A stretch of 64,000 bases of DNA, taken from positions 868,001 to 932,000 of the forward strand of contig NZ_JAJMOY010000001.1 in the NCBI RefSeq assembly GCF_020991415.1, given 5' to 3'. The first letter of the stretch is position 1. Every line of letters begins with the position of its first letter. Below are positions 42,760-51,713 of the stretch, piece by piece. Both the position numbers and the translations under genes were made by a program. Under the pieces are notes generated by a model. It had not been told where the DNA came from, made no database searches, and saw only the letters and a list, made by a program, of their open reading frames with translations. This DNA is from Flavobacterium sp. ENC (GTDB lineage Bacteria > Bacteroidota > Bacteroidia > Flavobacteriales > Flavobacteriaceae).

Positions 42760-43857
42760 TTAAATTTTTTGCGACTTTACCTTTTGTTTTTGGAAAAAAG
42801 ATTCGAAAGAGTTTGTGAATTTTTTTCCAATTTTTATCATGGGTAATTCGAAAAAATTATAAGAAAATGTAGATATTAGGATTGTTAGAACTACTGTAGT
42901 GCCGAGAAGTAAAAAATTATTTTTCGAATTTATTTTCTCCAACAAAGAACCGGTATATAGGTAAACAACGGGATGGATTAAATAAATTCCATAAGTTGCT
43001 ATGCCAAACGTTTCGAGAATATTGCCAAATGTTTTAGGGACATTAATGTTTAATTTATAAAAGCAAAATACAATGATGAAGGATAATATTGAGAATACGA
43101 TCCGGCCTATTCCGGTGATTATTGAAATTTGATTACCTGAGAAAGGAAGTATACAGAATAAAATGACTGTAATAGCTAATAATGATAAGTTTAATTTAGT
43201 ACTAATATTTGTTTCTTTGAAATTATAAAAAATAGCAATACCCATTACATATAAAAATAGATTATTGAATGGATTTACATAAGTTGGCCATTGCGCTGGT
43301 AAATCAACATTAGACTTTAATAAATAAAAAGAAAAGAAAAGTCCAATAATTAAGGTAAAGACAAAAAACATGTTTCCAAACCATTTTTTTGTATTATATA
43401 AAAACAAAATAAGTGGAGTCAAAGCATAATAAACCATTTCATTTCCTATTGACCATGCCCCTGTTGGTATATATGCCGTAGGTTTAAGGAACCCAAATAA
43501 AGTTGTTAAATTTAGAAATAATAATTTCCAGTCAAAAGTACCAGTTTTTAGCAATATGGGGATAACCAAAACAAAACATATTACCCACAATAAGGGCCAA
43601 ATTCTAAAGATTCTTCGTATGTAAAAGATAATTGATTTCAAAATAGAATCAATATAGGTGTTATATACAATTGCCATACTTAAGCCCGAAAGAATAAAGA
43701 AGATAGAAACTCCATATATTCCTAATCTCCCTAGCGGATTACTAGCGTCTAAAGGGTTAAAAATCCAATATATTAAATGATAAAACATTATAGATAAAGC
43801 CATTAATCCTCGTAACCAATCTAACGTTTCAACTCTTGATTTTTTTAAGTTATCCAT
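42760..43857 (-). CDS. Acyltransferase 3 family membrane protein (OafA/YrhL-like)
   Basis: A 365-residue integral membrane protein with about ten helices. The N-terminal LDWLRGLMALSIMFYHLIYW carries the conserved Arg and catalytic His of the acyltransferase 3 family. These proteins transfer acyl groups, usually acetyl, to surface sugars such as O-antigen or exopolysaccharide. The gene is more A+T-rich by eye than neighbouring metG, and cell-surface acyltransferases are often exchanged between strains, so recent acquisition is possible. It starts 32 bases after the metG stop. Confidence 0.87.
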   Translation of the reverse strand: MDNLKKSRVETLDWLRGLMALSIMFYHLIYWIFNPLDASNPLGRLGIYGVSIFFILSGLSMAIVYNTYIDSILKSIIFYIRRIFRIWPLLWVICFVLVIPILLKTGTFDWKLLFLNLTTLFGFLKPTAYIPTGAWSIGNEMVYYALTPLILFLYNTKKWFGNMFFVFTLIIGLFFSFYLLKSNVDLPAQWPTYVNPFNNLFLYVMGIAIFYNFKETNISTKLNLSLLAITVILFCILPFSGNQISIITGIGRIVFSILSFIIVFCFYKLNINVPKTFGNILETFGIATYGIYLIHPVVYLYTGSLLEKINSKNNFLLLGTTVVLTILISTFSYNFFELPMIKIGKKFTNSFESFFQKQKVKSQKI

Positions 43858-43889
43858 GTTTTTTCTATAATGTTTTTTAAGATTTAGTT

Positions 43890-45947
43890 TTAATTCACCG
43901 TCTCACCATTCGGTGCATCCGCATCCGGATTGATGAAAACCAGTTTTCCTTCTGCATTTGTAGTCATCAGGATCATTCCCTGACTTTCTACACCACGCAA
44001 CGCTCTTGGCGCTAGGTTGGCGAGAACAGAAACACGTTTTCCGATAATTTCTTCCGGCGTAAAGCTTTCTGCAATTCCCGAAACAATCGTACGCACATCA
44101 ATTCCGGTATCTACTTTCAGAACCAGAAGTTTGTTTGCTTTTGGCATTTTCTCTGCTTCCAGAATAGTTCCGACACGAATGTCCATTTTAGCGAAATCTT
44201 CAAACTGAATTAATTCTTTCTGAGGTTCCACTTGTTTATTTTCGGCAAGATTGGCCGTTTTTGTAGCTTCCAATTTGTCTATTTGTTTTTGTATTTCTTC
44301 GTCTTCGATTTTTGCAAAAAGCAATTCATTCTGACCAATTTGATGTCCAGACGGAATTAAATCTGAATTTTCAGCAACATCATTCCATTTCAATTTACCT
44401 TCGTTTTTCAATATTCTTGACAATTTAGCAGCAGTAAAAGGCAAGAACGGTTCAGCCAAAATACTCAAAGCAGCAGCAATTTGTGAAGCTACATATAATT
44501 GAGTTTTTACACGTTCCGGATTTACTTTTATGACTTTCCAAGGCTCTTCGTCAGCCAGGTATTTATTTCCTAAACGCGCCACATTCATCAATTCGCCCAA
44601 AGCTTCACGGAATCTGTAACGCTCTACCGAACTTGAAATCACAGCTGGGTATGCTTTTAATTCGGCTAAAGCAGCTTCGTCAATTTCTGTAAATTCATTT
44701 GGTGTTGGAATATATCCGTCGTAATTTTTGTTAACTAAAACCGCAACACGATTAATAAAGTTACCGAAAATATTAACTAATTCATTGTTGTTTCTCGCCT
44801 GAAAATCTTTCCAGGTAAAATCGTTATCCTTAGTTTCCGGTGCGTTCGATGTTAATGCATAACGCAAAACGTCTTGTTTCTCCGGAAATTCTTCTAAATA
44901 TTCGTGTAACCAAACTGCCCAGTTTTTAGAAGTCGAAAGTTTATTTCCTTCCAGATTCAAAAACTCGTTCGCTGGAACGTTGTCCGGCAAAATATAGCTT
45001 CCTTCAGCTTTTAGCATCGCCGGGAAAATGATACAGTGAAAAACAATATTGTCTTTCCCGATAAAGTGAACCAGTTTGGTGTCTTCGTCTTTCCAGTACG
45101 GTTCCCAGTCTTTTCCTTCGCGCAAAGCCCATTCTTTGGTTGATGAAATATATCCAATTGGCGCATCAAACCACACGTATAATTTTTTTCCTTCGGCACC
45201 TTCAACCGGAACATCAATTCCCCAGTCCAGGTCACGCGTTACGGCACGAGGCTCGAGTCCGCCGTCAACCCATGATTTTACCTGTCCGTACACATTCGGT
45301 TTCCAGTCGTTTTTATGTCCGACTAAAATCCATTCTGTTAAGAAATCAGTATATCGGTCCAAAGGTAAAAACCAGTGTTTGGTAGATTTCAAAATCGGAG
45401 TTTCTCCGGTAATTGTCGATTTCGGGTTTATTAAATCCGTAGCATTCAGAGTCGATCCGCAATTTTCGCACTGATCTCCATAAGCTCCGTCGTTGCCGCA
45501 TCTTGGGCAGGTTCCTACCACAAAACGATCTGCCAGAAACTGATTGGCTTTGGCATCGTACAATTGTTCTGTTATTTCTTCAATAAAATCACCATTATCA
45601 TACAGTTTTCTAAAAAATTCCTGAGCCGTATCATGATGAATTTTAGCCGAAGTCCTGGAATAATTATCAAACGAAATTCCGAAATCAGCGAATGATTTTC
45701 TAATAATTCCGTCGTATTTATCAATAACTTCTTGTGGTGTAATTCCTTCTTTTTTGGCTTTCATCGAAATAGCAACGCCATGTTCATCGCTTCCGCAAAT
45801 AAAAGCAACGTCTTTTCCCTGTAAACGTAAATATCTCGAATAAATATCTGCAGGCACGTAAACCCCCGCCAAATGGCCAATATGTATAGGTCCGTTGGTG
45901 TAAGGCAAGGCTGCCGTAATAGTATATCTCTTTGGATTCTGTATCAT
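43890..45947 (-). CDS. metG: Methionyl-tRNA synthetase
   Basis: A 685-residue class I aminoacyl-tRNA synthetase that charges tRNA-Met. The HIGH signature is in [10 protein letters not shown] (~19-28). The zinc knuckle has [18 protein letters not shown] (~145-162), the four-cysteine form. The KMSKS loop is [10 protein letters not shown], a permitted variant. A C-terminal EMAPII/Trbp-type tRNA-binding domain (~580-685, [12 protein letters not shown]) is fused, as in E. coli. Essential. Upstream is a long repeat mosaic with a -7-like box. Confidence 0.95.
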   Translation of the reverse strand: MIQNPKRYTITAALPYTNGPIHIGHLAGVYVPADIYSRYLRLQGKDVAFICGSDEHGVAISMKAKKEGITPQEVIDKYDGIIRKSFADFGISFDNYSRTSAKIHHDTAQEFFRKLYDNGDFIEEITEQLYDAKANQFLADRFVVGTCPRCGNDGAYGDQCENCGSTLNATDLINPKSTITGETPILKSTKHWFLPLDRYTDFLTEWILVGHKNDWKPNVYGQVKSWVDGGLEPRAVTRDLDWGIDVPVEGAEGKKLYVWFDAPIGYISSTKEWALREGKDWEPYWKDEDTKLVHFIGKDNIVFHCIIFPAMLKAEGSYILPDNVPANEFLNLEGNKLSTSKNWAVWLHEYLEEFPEKQDVLRYALTSNAPETKDNDFTWKDFQARNNNELVNIFGNFINRVAVLVNKNYDGYIPTPNEFTEIDEAALAELKAYPAVISSSVERYRFREALGELMNVARLGNKYLADEEPWKVIKVNPERVKTQLYVASQIAAALSILAEPFLPFTAAKLSRILKNEGKLKWNDVAENSDLIPSGHQIGQNELLFAKIEDEEIQKQIDKLEATKTANLAENKQVEPQKELIQFEDFAKMDIRVGTILEAEKMPKANKLLVLKVDTGIDVRTIVSGIAESFTPEEIIGKRVSVLANLAPRALRGVESQGMILMTTNAEGKLVFINPDADAPNGETVN

Positions 45948-46056
45948 ATGTTGATATTAATTTTTTTTATTGGTCATATGTAATTCGCCTATGAAATCTT
46001 GTGTTTAAAGACAATTTTGTCGTACGCTTATTTCATAACTCAATTTTTATTGCCTG

Positions 46057-46064
46057 CAAAAATA
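46057..46064 (-). promoter_or_regulatory. Putative -7 box of metG
   Basis: Reads TATTTTTG on the minus strand, matching TAnnTTTG, about 110 bases before the metG ATG. No convincing -33 TTG was found. Confidence 0.35.
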
Positions 46065-46227
46065 AGCAATAGAATTGAGAATTTGTTATTTCACGGAGAT
46101 TCACGGAGAAAAAGCGCGGAGATTTGTGAAGTTTTTTTAAAGTATGGGGAATTAATCACGCAATCCCGATAGCTATCGGGAGCAGAGGCGCAGAGTTTTA
46201 TTTACGCTCAACGATTAATCGTTTTGT

Positions 46228-46331
46228 CTGTCATTTCGAGGAACGAGAAATCTTCGCAAGCAGCTCGACAAAGATTGGAGAATTTTGTAATGGAGTTTCT
46301 TGCGAAGATTTCTCGTTCCTCGAAATGACAG
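46228..46331. repeat. 33-bp perfect inverted repeat
   Basis: The left arm (46228-46260, starting CTGTCATTTCGAGGAACGAG) and right arm (46299-46331) are exact reverse complements, with a 38-base centre. It has the look of a miniature palindromic element or MITE. No transposase and no obvious target-site duplication were found. Confidence 0.9.
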
Positions 46332-46374
46332 GATTGTTTGTTTCTCAGTGCTTTATGAGAATTTTTTTCAGGAG

Positions 46375-46460
46375 CTAATCCCGCTATTCGTTACAATCTT
46401 TTGTGCCTCCCGATAGCTATCGGGACGGCACAAAAGGATTTTCACTTCTATCGGGGCTAG
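46375..46460. repeat. 86-base long-hairpin element
   Basis: The element runs from CTAATCCCG to CGGGGCTAG and folds almost end to end. The inner stem pairs TTTTGTGCC with GGCACAAAA around a CCCGATAGCTATCGGG core, and the outer stem is imperfect. Likely a mobile or structured repeat; function unknown. Confidence 0.7.
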
Positions 46461-46798
46461 TGACACCCACTTGTCATTAGAACCCCCAGAAACATTCGTA
46501 ATTGTCCGGCTGAGCGAAGTCGAAGCCCACGTTTGCTGAATCACTTTGCGAGGGCTTCGACTTCGCTCAGCCGGACATTGTTTGCGTATTTCTGCAAAAT
46601 CTGCGAGAAACAAAAACTTCGTCAAATCTTTTTGCGGGGCTTCGACTTCGCTCAGCCGGACAAACTTTGTGTATCTCCGCGCTTTTTCTTTGTGTATCTC
46701 TGTGGTAAAACCCATAAAATAGAACGAGTTTAAACTAGCACTCCTATTAAAAACTTCAAAATATATTTTGCAACCTTTGCGGTGAAAAAAACAAAGCT

Positions 46799-47026
46799 AT
46801 GAGCAAGACAAAATTAATCATCAATAAAAACGGATCCATCAAAATTGAAGGAGATTTCGAAATAATGGATTCAGAAGGAACGGTTTACGGATTACAAGGA
46901 AGAAGCGCACTAGGACTTTGCCGTTGCGGATTATCGGCAAACAAACCTTTTTGCGATGGTGGACACCGTAATAATTTCGAGCACGATTCAATCGCATTCG
47001 ATTTACCACCTATGAAAACGAACTAA
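46799..47026 (+). CDS. CDGSH iron-sulfur domain protein
   Basis: A 75-residue single CDGSH domain. The [2Fe-2S] ligands are in CRCGLSANKPFCDGGHRN: three Cys and one His in the C-x-C-x8-C-x3-H arrangement. CDGSH proteins handle redox or cluster transfer; bacterial small forms have no fixed role. It starts just after the repeat mosaic and has a terminator-like hairpin 23 bases after its stop. Single gene. Confidence 0.88.
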   Translation: MSKTKLIINKNGSIKIEGDFEIMDSEGTVYGLQGRSALGLCRCGLSANKPFCDGGHRNNFEHDSIAFDLPPMKTN

Positions 47027-47048
47027 GAATCGTTTCTTAAATATCATG

Positions 47049-47077
47049 AAAGCTGCATTTTTAATGTGGCTTTTTTT
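47049..47077 (+). terminator. Terminator after the CDGSH gene
   Basis: AAAGC and GCAT pair with ATGT and GCTTT (one internal mismatch, one wobble) over a short loop, followed by seven T residues. Confidence 0.65.
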
Positions 47078-47167
47078 ATTCTCTTTTTTTAAGTAATTAT
47101 TCAATAATAATAAGTTAATTCCTTAAAAAAGTATATTATATTTACGGAAATTTTTAAAATATAGAGA

Positions 47168-48301
47168 ATGAGAAGATTTACTGTCCTATTATTGTTTTTA
47201 AGTTTTGCGCTGGTTCAGGGTCAGGCACCAAGGGTTATTTCGAGTGACTGGATGGGTTTTAGTCAGACCATAGACATCCAGACTCCGGTAAAGAAAAAAT
47301 TTAAACTGATTGCTTCAGCAAAAGTAGAAAACGCAGAGCCTAAAGCATGGGCGGGAATCTGGGCAAGAGTGAATAATAAAAATGATGAAGTCGGTTTTTT
47401 TGATAATATGGGCGAAAGACCAATCAAATCAAAAGACTGGCAATCGTATACTGTTGAAGGAACCATTGATGAGAATAGTAAAACTTTGACTTTTGGAGGA
47501 TTAAGCTCGTACAATGGAAAGTTTTATTTTGATAAATTCCAGTTGTTTATTGAAAATGCAAAAGGTGTTTTTGAACCGGTAACGATTTTAAATTCAGGTT
47601 TTGAAACGCCTGTAAACAATGGCGATATTCCAAAATGGAATTTAGGAACCTCTAAAGCAAAATTGGTTAAGGTGAAGGAATATAAGATTTATTCTGATAA
47701 ATCAGCCGCCGATGGAAAAAATGCATTAGTGTTGGAAGGAACAGGTATAAAAATAAAAGAAACGGGAAAAATAGGAAATGTTGAAGGGGCTTCACCTAAA
47801 ATTGCCGACATGATTTCGATGCTGGAAGACCTTAAAGACCGTGTCGAAAGTACCGTTAAAAACATGAATCAATATGAAATTGATTACCTGCATGATGAGA
47901 AGGCGAACCGAATTGGTGCTCTGGTTATGCATTTGGCCGCAGCCGAAAAATACTATCAGGTTTTTACTTTCGAAAACAGGGAATTTAATGAAGAAGAAAA
48001 GAAAATCTGGGAGGCCGCTTTAAACTTAGATCAGGGTGGACGAGATGAATTTAAAGGGCATGACATTCAGTATTATCTGGACATTTATAATGAAGTAAGG
48101 GCCAAAACGATTTCGGAACTGAAAAAAAGAGACGATGCCTGGTTTTCCGAAGTTCAGATGAAATACGATATTAGTAATCAGTATTGCTGGTTTCACGTGA
48201 TGGAACATCAGTCCAGCCATTTGGGACAGATTTTATTTTTGAAAAAACGAATTCCGCCGGAAAAACAGGTGCCCAAAATAGAAATGGGTATTAAACAATA
48301 A
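47168..48301 (+). CDS. Secreted DinB-like (DUF/YfiT-type four-helix) protein
   Basis: A 377-residue exported protein: signal peptide to about residue 19 (ALVQGQ). A beta-sandwich-like region (~20-195) follows, with WAGIWARVN, YNGKFYFDKFQLFIEN and ILNSGFETP, reminiscent of carbohydrate-binding modules. The C-terminal helical domain (~205-370) matches the DinB superfamily, with histidines in LVMHLAAAEKYY and HVMEHQSSHLGQ that form the usual three-His metal site. Most DinB-fold proteins are cytosolic thiol transferases, so a signal peptide and N-terminal sandwich are unusual. Substrate unknown. Terminator 7 bases downstream. Confidence 0.8.
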   Translation: MRRFTVLLLFLSFALVQGQAPRVISSDWMGFSQTIDIQTPVKKKFKLIASAKVENAEPKAWAGIWARVNNKNDEVGFFDNMGERPIKSKDWQSYTVEGTIDENSKTLTFGGLSSYNGKFYFDKFQLFIENAKGVFEPVTILNSGFETPVNNGDIPKWNLGTSKAKLVKVKEYKIYSDKSAADGKNALVLEGTGIKIKETGKIGNVEGASPKIADMISMLEDLKDRVESTVKNMNQYEIDYLHDEKANRIGALVMHLAAAEKYYQVFTFENREFNEEEKKIWEAALNLDQGGRDEFKGHDIQYYLDIYNEVRAKTISELKKRDDAWFSEVQMKYDISNQYCWFHVMEHQSSHLGQILFLKKRIPPEKQVPKIEMGIKQ

Positions 48302-48307
48302 ATACAG

Positions 48308-48338
48308 AAAAGCTGCACTACATAGTGCAGCTTTTTTT
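48308..48338 (+). terminator. Terminator after the DinB-like gene
   Basis: AAAAGCTGCACTA pairs perfectly with TAGTGCAGCTTTT over a two-base CA centre, followed by TTT. Confidence 0.88.
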
Positions 48339-48428
48339 GTGTTCCGAAAAGCTAAAAAAAGAAGCAGAAGCGATTGTTGTTGAATTAATTATTTAATTTT
48401 AAAGGTTCTAAACAGTAAAACGTTTTTT

Positions 48429-48995
48429 ATGGAAGAATTTATTCATATCAAATCGATTATCGGAATCATTCTTGGTTTAAGCCTGACGCATCTCATTAAA
48501 GGATCTGTCATTTTTATACAGCATCCGGGGCGGAAAAAGATTTATTTCGTACACTCGCTCTGGGTATTTTATGTTTTCCTGCTGATTATTCACTTCTGGT
48601 GGTGGGAATTTAATCTGAAACTCATCACAGAGTGGTATTTTGCGGATTATTTTTTTATAATCTCTTATATTCTTGTCTTTTACCTGCTCTGTGCCATTCT
48701 TTATCCTGATGACCTAATCGATTACGAAGGCTATGAAGATTATTTTTATTCGCGTAAAAACTGGTTCTTTGCCATCCTTGCCATTAGTTTTGGTGCGGAT
48801 ATGATCGATACGGCAATAAAAGGCGGCAATTACTTTTTGTATAATCAGGTGGAATATTACATTCGCATTATCAGTCATATTGTTTTATGCCTGCTGGCAA
48901 TTAAGGTTCACAACAAGGTTTTTCATGTGGTTCTGGTAGTCTTGTTTATTGTTTATGAACTTTCGTATATTTTGAGATTATTTAATGTGGAATAA
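48429..48995 (+). CDS. Hypothetical integral membrane protein
   Basis: A 188-residue protein with about six hydrophobic helices: ~7-25, ~40-60, ~73-92, ~108-128, ~137-160 and ~163-183. The loops are rich in aromatic and acidic residues (YEGYEDYFYSRKN). No family recognised. Its stop lies 20 bases before the ATG chosen for the patatin gene, so the two are probably one transcript. The sequence suggests a small transmembrane partner rather than a transporter with known motifs. Confidence 0.75.
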   Translation: MEEFIHIKSIIGIILGLSLTHLIKGSVIFIQHPGRKKIYFVHSLWVFYVFLLIIHFWWWEFNLKLITEWYFADYFFIISYILVFYLLCAILYPDDLIDYEGYEDYFYSRKNWFFAILAISFGADMIDTAIKGGNYFLYNQVEYYIRIISHIVLCLLAIKVHNKVFHVVLVVLFIVYELSYILRLFNVE

Positions 48996-49014
48996 AACAT
49001 CTAATGGTTCGGTT

Positions 49015-50565
49015 ATGGTACAGAAAAGACTTCAGATCGTTTTTCTTTTTCTTTGTTTTGCAACTGAAGCTGTAGCTCAGAACAAGATCAATCTTTTCTC
49101 GGAGATCAACTACAATTCTATTCCTGCGGTGAATCTGAACGAATATAAATCGGTTCAGGAACGGGACAAAAGAATCCAGAATCCCAATATTGCGCTGGGG
49201 GTTGGAATTTCAGGTGGTGGATCGAGGGCACAGTTTTTTAGTATGGGTGTGCTTTTGGGATTAGAAGAAATAGGAGAAAATGATTCCCAACGTAATTTTT
49301 TGAATGAAATCGATTATTTCTCCACCGTTTCAGGAGGATGCTATTCGGCGGGCTATTATTTAACTATCCTGAAAAATAAATTACAGTACGATAACTGTTC
49401 TTTCAATGAGTTTTATTTCTCTAAAGCCGATGCTTACAAAGCCGATGTCAATAAATCAGCATCACTATTCTCTCTTCTGAATAACAGCAGAAATGAAAAA
49501 GGGGAAAAAATATCGATGACGCAGCGTTTGGATTTAGAAGTTTTGCAATACGACAGCTCCAATCCTGAAAATCCGGATAAGTTCAAAACCCAAATGTTGC
49601 TGTCTGATTTCTTCATTCCAAAAGAAAGCAAAAAAATACCCGAATTGCCTGTGCTGGTGGCCAACGGAACAGCGTACAATAACGGAGAACGATTTCCTTT
49701 TATGCCGCATATTATCCGGGCTTTAAAAATAAATGCTTCACTGGCTCCCAATAAGTCCGATCTTCCCCTGGATAAAAATTTGATTAGTAATGGCTATGAT
49801 TTTCCACTCACCTATGCGATTACGGCAAGTTCTGCTTTTCCGGGCGTGCTGCCCAAAACCAAATTCGGAATCAAAGGCCAGGACAAAATATTATGTGTGA
49901 TCGATGGCGGTGCTTCAGACAATATGGGCTATCAGACTTTAATTGAACTGCTTAACAATGATACTAAAGTCGATAATAAAAACAAAAAAGCCCTTTTTAT
50001 AGATTGTTTAGGACAGGGAAAGAAGGAGCCATATATCAATGATACCAAGATCAGACTGATTTCTTTATTAGAGACAGCTTCTTTGTATACCGTTCAGACC
50101 CGATACATCACTTTTGAAAAGGATGTGGAAGATGTGCTGGAAAAGTATAAAATTCCAACCTCAAATTTTCAGGTAATTGGTTTTACAACCTTACGCGATT
50201 ATCTTTTAAAGCTCAAAAAAGACCAGGATTACGAAGATCTGGTGTTACAATTGAAAAACACTGACGATGAAGATAGCAGCTGGCTGAAACTGTATATTGA
50301 TTTTAGAACAAAACTAGTTAAAAATTTTGGTGCTGAAAGTTTCAAAAAAGACAAAACCGGCGAAGTAATGCTGTCCAGTTTAGACAAGGAAAAGTTTAAA
50401 GATTTTGGGGCTAGTGAACTCTTACTATTGTACGAATATGCAGCACACGTTCAGACAAAACTAAAAACAACCCCCGAAGAAAAAGAAATGTTATTGCTCT
50501 CCGGGCGTTTTGCCGCTTTTGCAAAAACGAAGGAGCTAAAAGAATTGTTGGTAGAGCAGAAATAA
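49015..50565 (+). CDS. Exported patatin-like phospholipase
   Basis: A 516-residue patatin-family lipid hydrolase. ATG 49015 gives a clean signal peptide (MVQKRLQIVFLFLCF...AVAQ, ~22); an in-frame ATG at 48985 would overlap the upstream gene. The oxyanion loop is ISGGGSRAQFFSMG (~63-76). The nucleophile elbow appears as TVSGGCYSAG (~103-112), where the canonical G-x-S-x-G reads T-V-S-G-G. The catalytic aspartate is in VIDGGASDNMGYQT. The elbow variant resembles cPLA2 more than classic patatin. A periplasmic or surface lipase is likely; the substrate is unknown. Convergent with a small membrane-protein gene. Confidence 0.83.
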   Translation: MVQKRLQIVFLFLCFATEAVAQNKINLFSEINYNSIPAVNLNEYKSVQERDKRIQNPNIALGVGISGGGSRAQFFSMGVLLGLEEIGENDSQRNFLNEIDYFSTVSGGCYSAGYYLTILKNKLQYDNCSFNEFYFSKADAYKADVNKSASLFSLLNNSRNEKGEKISMTQRLDLEVLQYDSSNPENPDKFKTQMLLSDFFIPKESKKIPELPVLVANGTAYNNGERFPFMPHIIRALKINASLAPNKSDLPLDKNLISNGYDFPLTYAITASSAFPGVLPKTKFGIKGQDKILCVIDGGASDNMGYQTLIELLNNDTKVDNKNKKALFIDCLGQGKKEPYINDTKIRLISLLETASLYTVQTRYITFEKDVEDVLEKYKIPTSNFQVIGFTTLRDYLLKLKKDQDYEDLVLQLKNTDDEDSSWLKLYIDFRTKLVKNFGAESFKKDKTGEVMLSSLDKEKFKDFGASELLLLYEYAAHVQTKLKTTPEEKEMLLLSGRFAAFAKTKELKELLVEQK

Positions 50566-50850
50566 TTAAAGCCAATTTAATATTGCTCTCATGATCCACA
50601 GAAGCACGATCAGGAGCAGGAAAGAAAATTGAACTTTATTCACCTTTTGGTTTCCGAACTTCCGAACCAGTAAACGGTCTGCTATGACGGTGAATAAAAC
50701 CAATACTAAACTGAATAAGATATAAATCCCCAGTAATCCGTCCTGTGCTGAATTTCCGGCAATCAACATGATAGCATAAACAGTACCGGCAAGGATGGAA
50801 AGTATTCCCAGCACAAAGAACAGGGTTGGTTTTTTTAGCAGTGTATTCAT
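50566..50850 (-). CDS. Small integral membrane protein
   Basis: A 94-residue protein with three predicted transmembrane helices (~10-28, ~38-58 and ~72-92) and a short basic loop (RLLVRKFGNQKVNK). No family recognised. It is convergent with the patatin gene, the two stop codons being adjacent with no space for a terminator. Its upstream side is a long gene-free region. Confidence 0.65.
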   Translation of the reverse strand: MNTLLKKPTLFFVLGILSILAGTVYAIMLIAGNSAQDGLLGIYILFSLVLVLFTVIADRLLVRKFGNQKVNKVQFSFLLLIVLLWIMRAILNWL

Positions 50851-51173
50851 TTGGCTAGCTCTTCAAAAATTACTTTTTATTTGATCTCGGGCAATTGTTA
50901 TTATGAAACAGTTTATTCTTAAAATTGTTTTATTTCCTTAGTTAGCAGATGTGTTTTTTAGGAAAGGTTGCTTTCTTTTCTTTAAATAATAACTTTTTAT
51001 TGGTGTTTATTTATGATTACTAATGAGTTAGTGAAGCGTTTTATAAATTTACAGATAATAATTTTACTTTCTTGTCTGAAAGAATGATAAAATTGTGAAT
51101 AAAAGCAAATCAGGATTTCTTTCGTCAATTATTTTACCCGAAATTTGCACCAAACTCCTTAAAATAAACTCAA
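50851..51173. other. A+T-rich divergent region without gene
   Basis: No gene, repeat or clear terminator is seen in these 323 bases between the leftward small membrane protein and the rightward DUF4375-like gene. GAAATTTGCACC at about 51140 is one base off a -7 box for the latter. Confidence 0.5.
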
Positions 51174-51713
51174 ATGGAATTCGGAAGAATCATTATTTCA
51201 GAAACCGCAGCAAACAGCGAAAATCCTCAGGACGTCATCAATTCTAATATTTCGGTGATCAACCTGATGCGCGAGGAAAAAATAGACGACGACCTGATTC
51301 AGGAAGATGCCCTGATGAGTTATTACTTAGATTATTATACGTCGCAATATACAGAAGGCAATTTTTCGCAATTCGTCTACAATTCACGCTGGAATAAAGA
51401 ACTGAACGAACTAATAGAAGAAGGCCTGGCTCTGATTGGCGCCGAAAAACATCTCGAATTGTTTCAGACACAAGCCAAAAGAGTAAGATTGTTAAGTAGT
51501 GTAAAAATTGATAAATTCCTGAGAGGCAAACTCGAAGGCGTAAACCCAACAAGAGATTTGCTGAACAACGATACTTTCTTCGAACTGGAAGAAAACCTGG
51601 TGACACTTAACGCCGGTTTCCTGAAATCCCATCCCGATACCGAAGTGCTTGCAGTAGACGAAATGTTCGCGGTTTTAGAGGAATTTGTCGGACATGAAAT
51701 TAAAAGGGAATAG
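51174..51713 (+). CDS. DUF4375/DMP19-like protein
   Basis: A 179-residue acidic cytosolic protein. The segment YYLDYYTSQYTEGNFSQF followed by VYNSRWN resembles the DUF4375 (DMP19) pattern of a Tyr-rich helix followed by a G-x-F/S-QF-x-x-NS turn. In Neisseria, DMP19 is a DNA-mimic protein that blocks a repressor; that function is not general for the family. Here Asp/Glu are frequent, but no acidic array imitating DNA can be mapped by eye. It stands alone before serS. Confidence 0.55.
   Translation: MEFGRIIISETAANSENPQDVINSNISVINLMREEKIDDDLIQEDALMSYYLDYYTSQYTEGNFSQFVYNSRWNKELNELIEEGLALIGAEKHLELFQTQAKRVRLLSSVKIDKFLRGKLEGVNPTRDLLNNDTFFELEENLVTLNAGFLKSHPDTEVLAVDEMFAVLEEFVGHEIKRE

Larger units (their letters stand above)
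45948..46798. repeat. Mosaic of palindromic intergenic repeats
   Basis: An 851-base stretch with no credible gene. From left to right: metG promoter region; CACGGAGATTCACGGAG short repeats (~46092); a CCCGATAGCTATCGGG palindrome (~46163); a 33-bp perfect inverted repeat (46228-46331); an 86-base hairpin element (46375-46460) containing a second such palindrome; and three arms of the TGAGCGAAGTCGAAG family (46503-46528 inverted to 46552-46577 and again 46637-46662). Frames crossing it translate repeat sequence only. Confidence 0.85.

Noticed and set aside
46375..46460. Integron attC site
   Set aside because: The long-hairpin shape is similar, but no GTTRRRY/RYYYAAC core sites, gene cassettes or integrase were seen.
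46368..46733. Open frames of 115 and 66 codons in the metG-CDGSH gap
   Set aside because: They consist of repeat sequence; the VRLSEVEAP-type peptide is the usual translation of the GCTTCGACTTCGCTCAG repeat.
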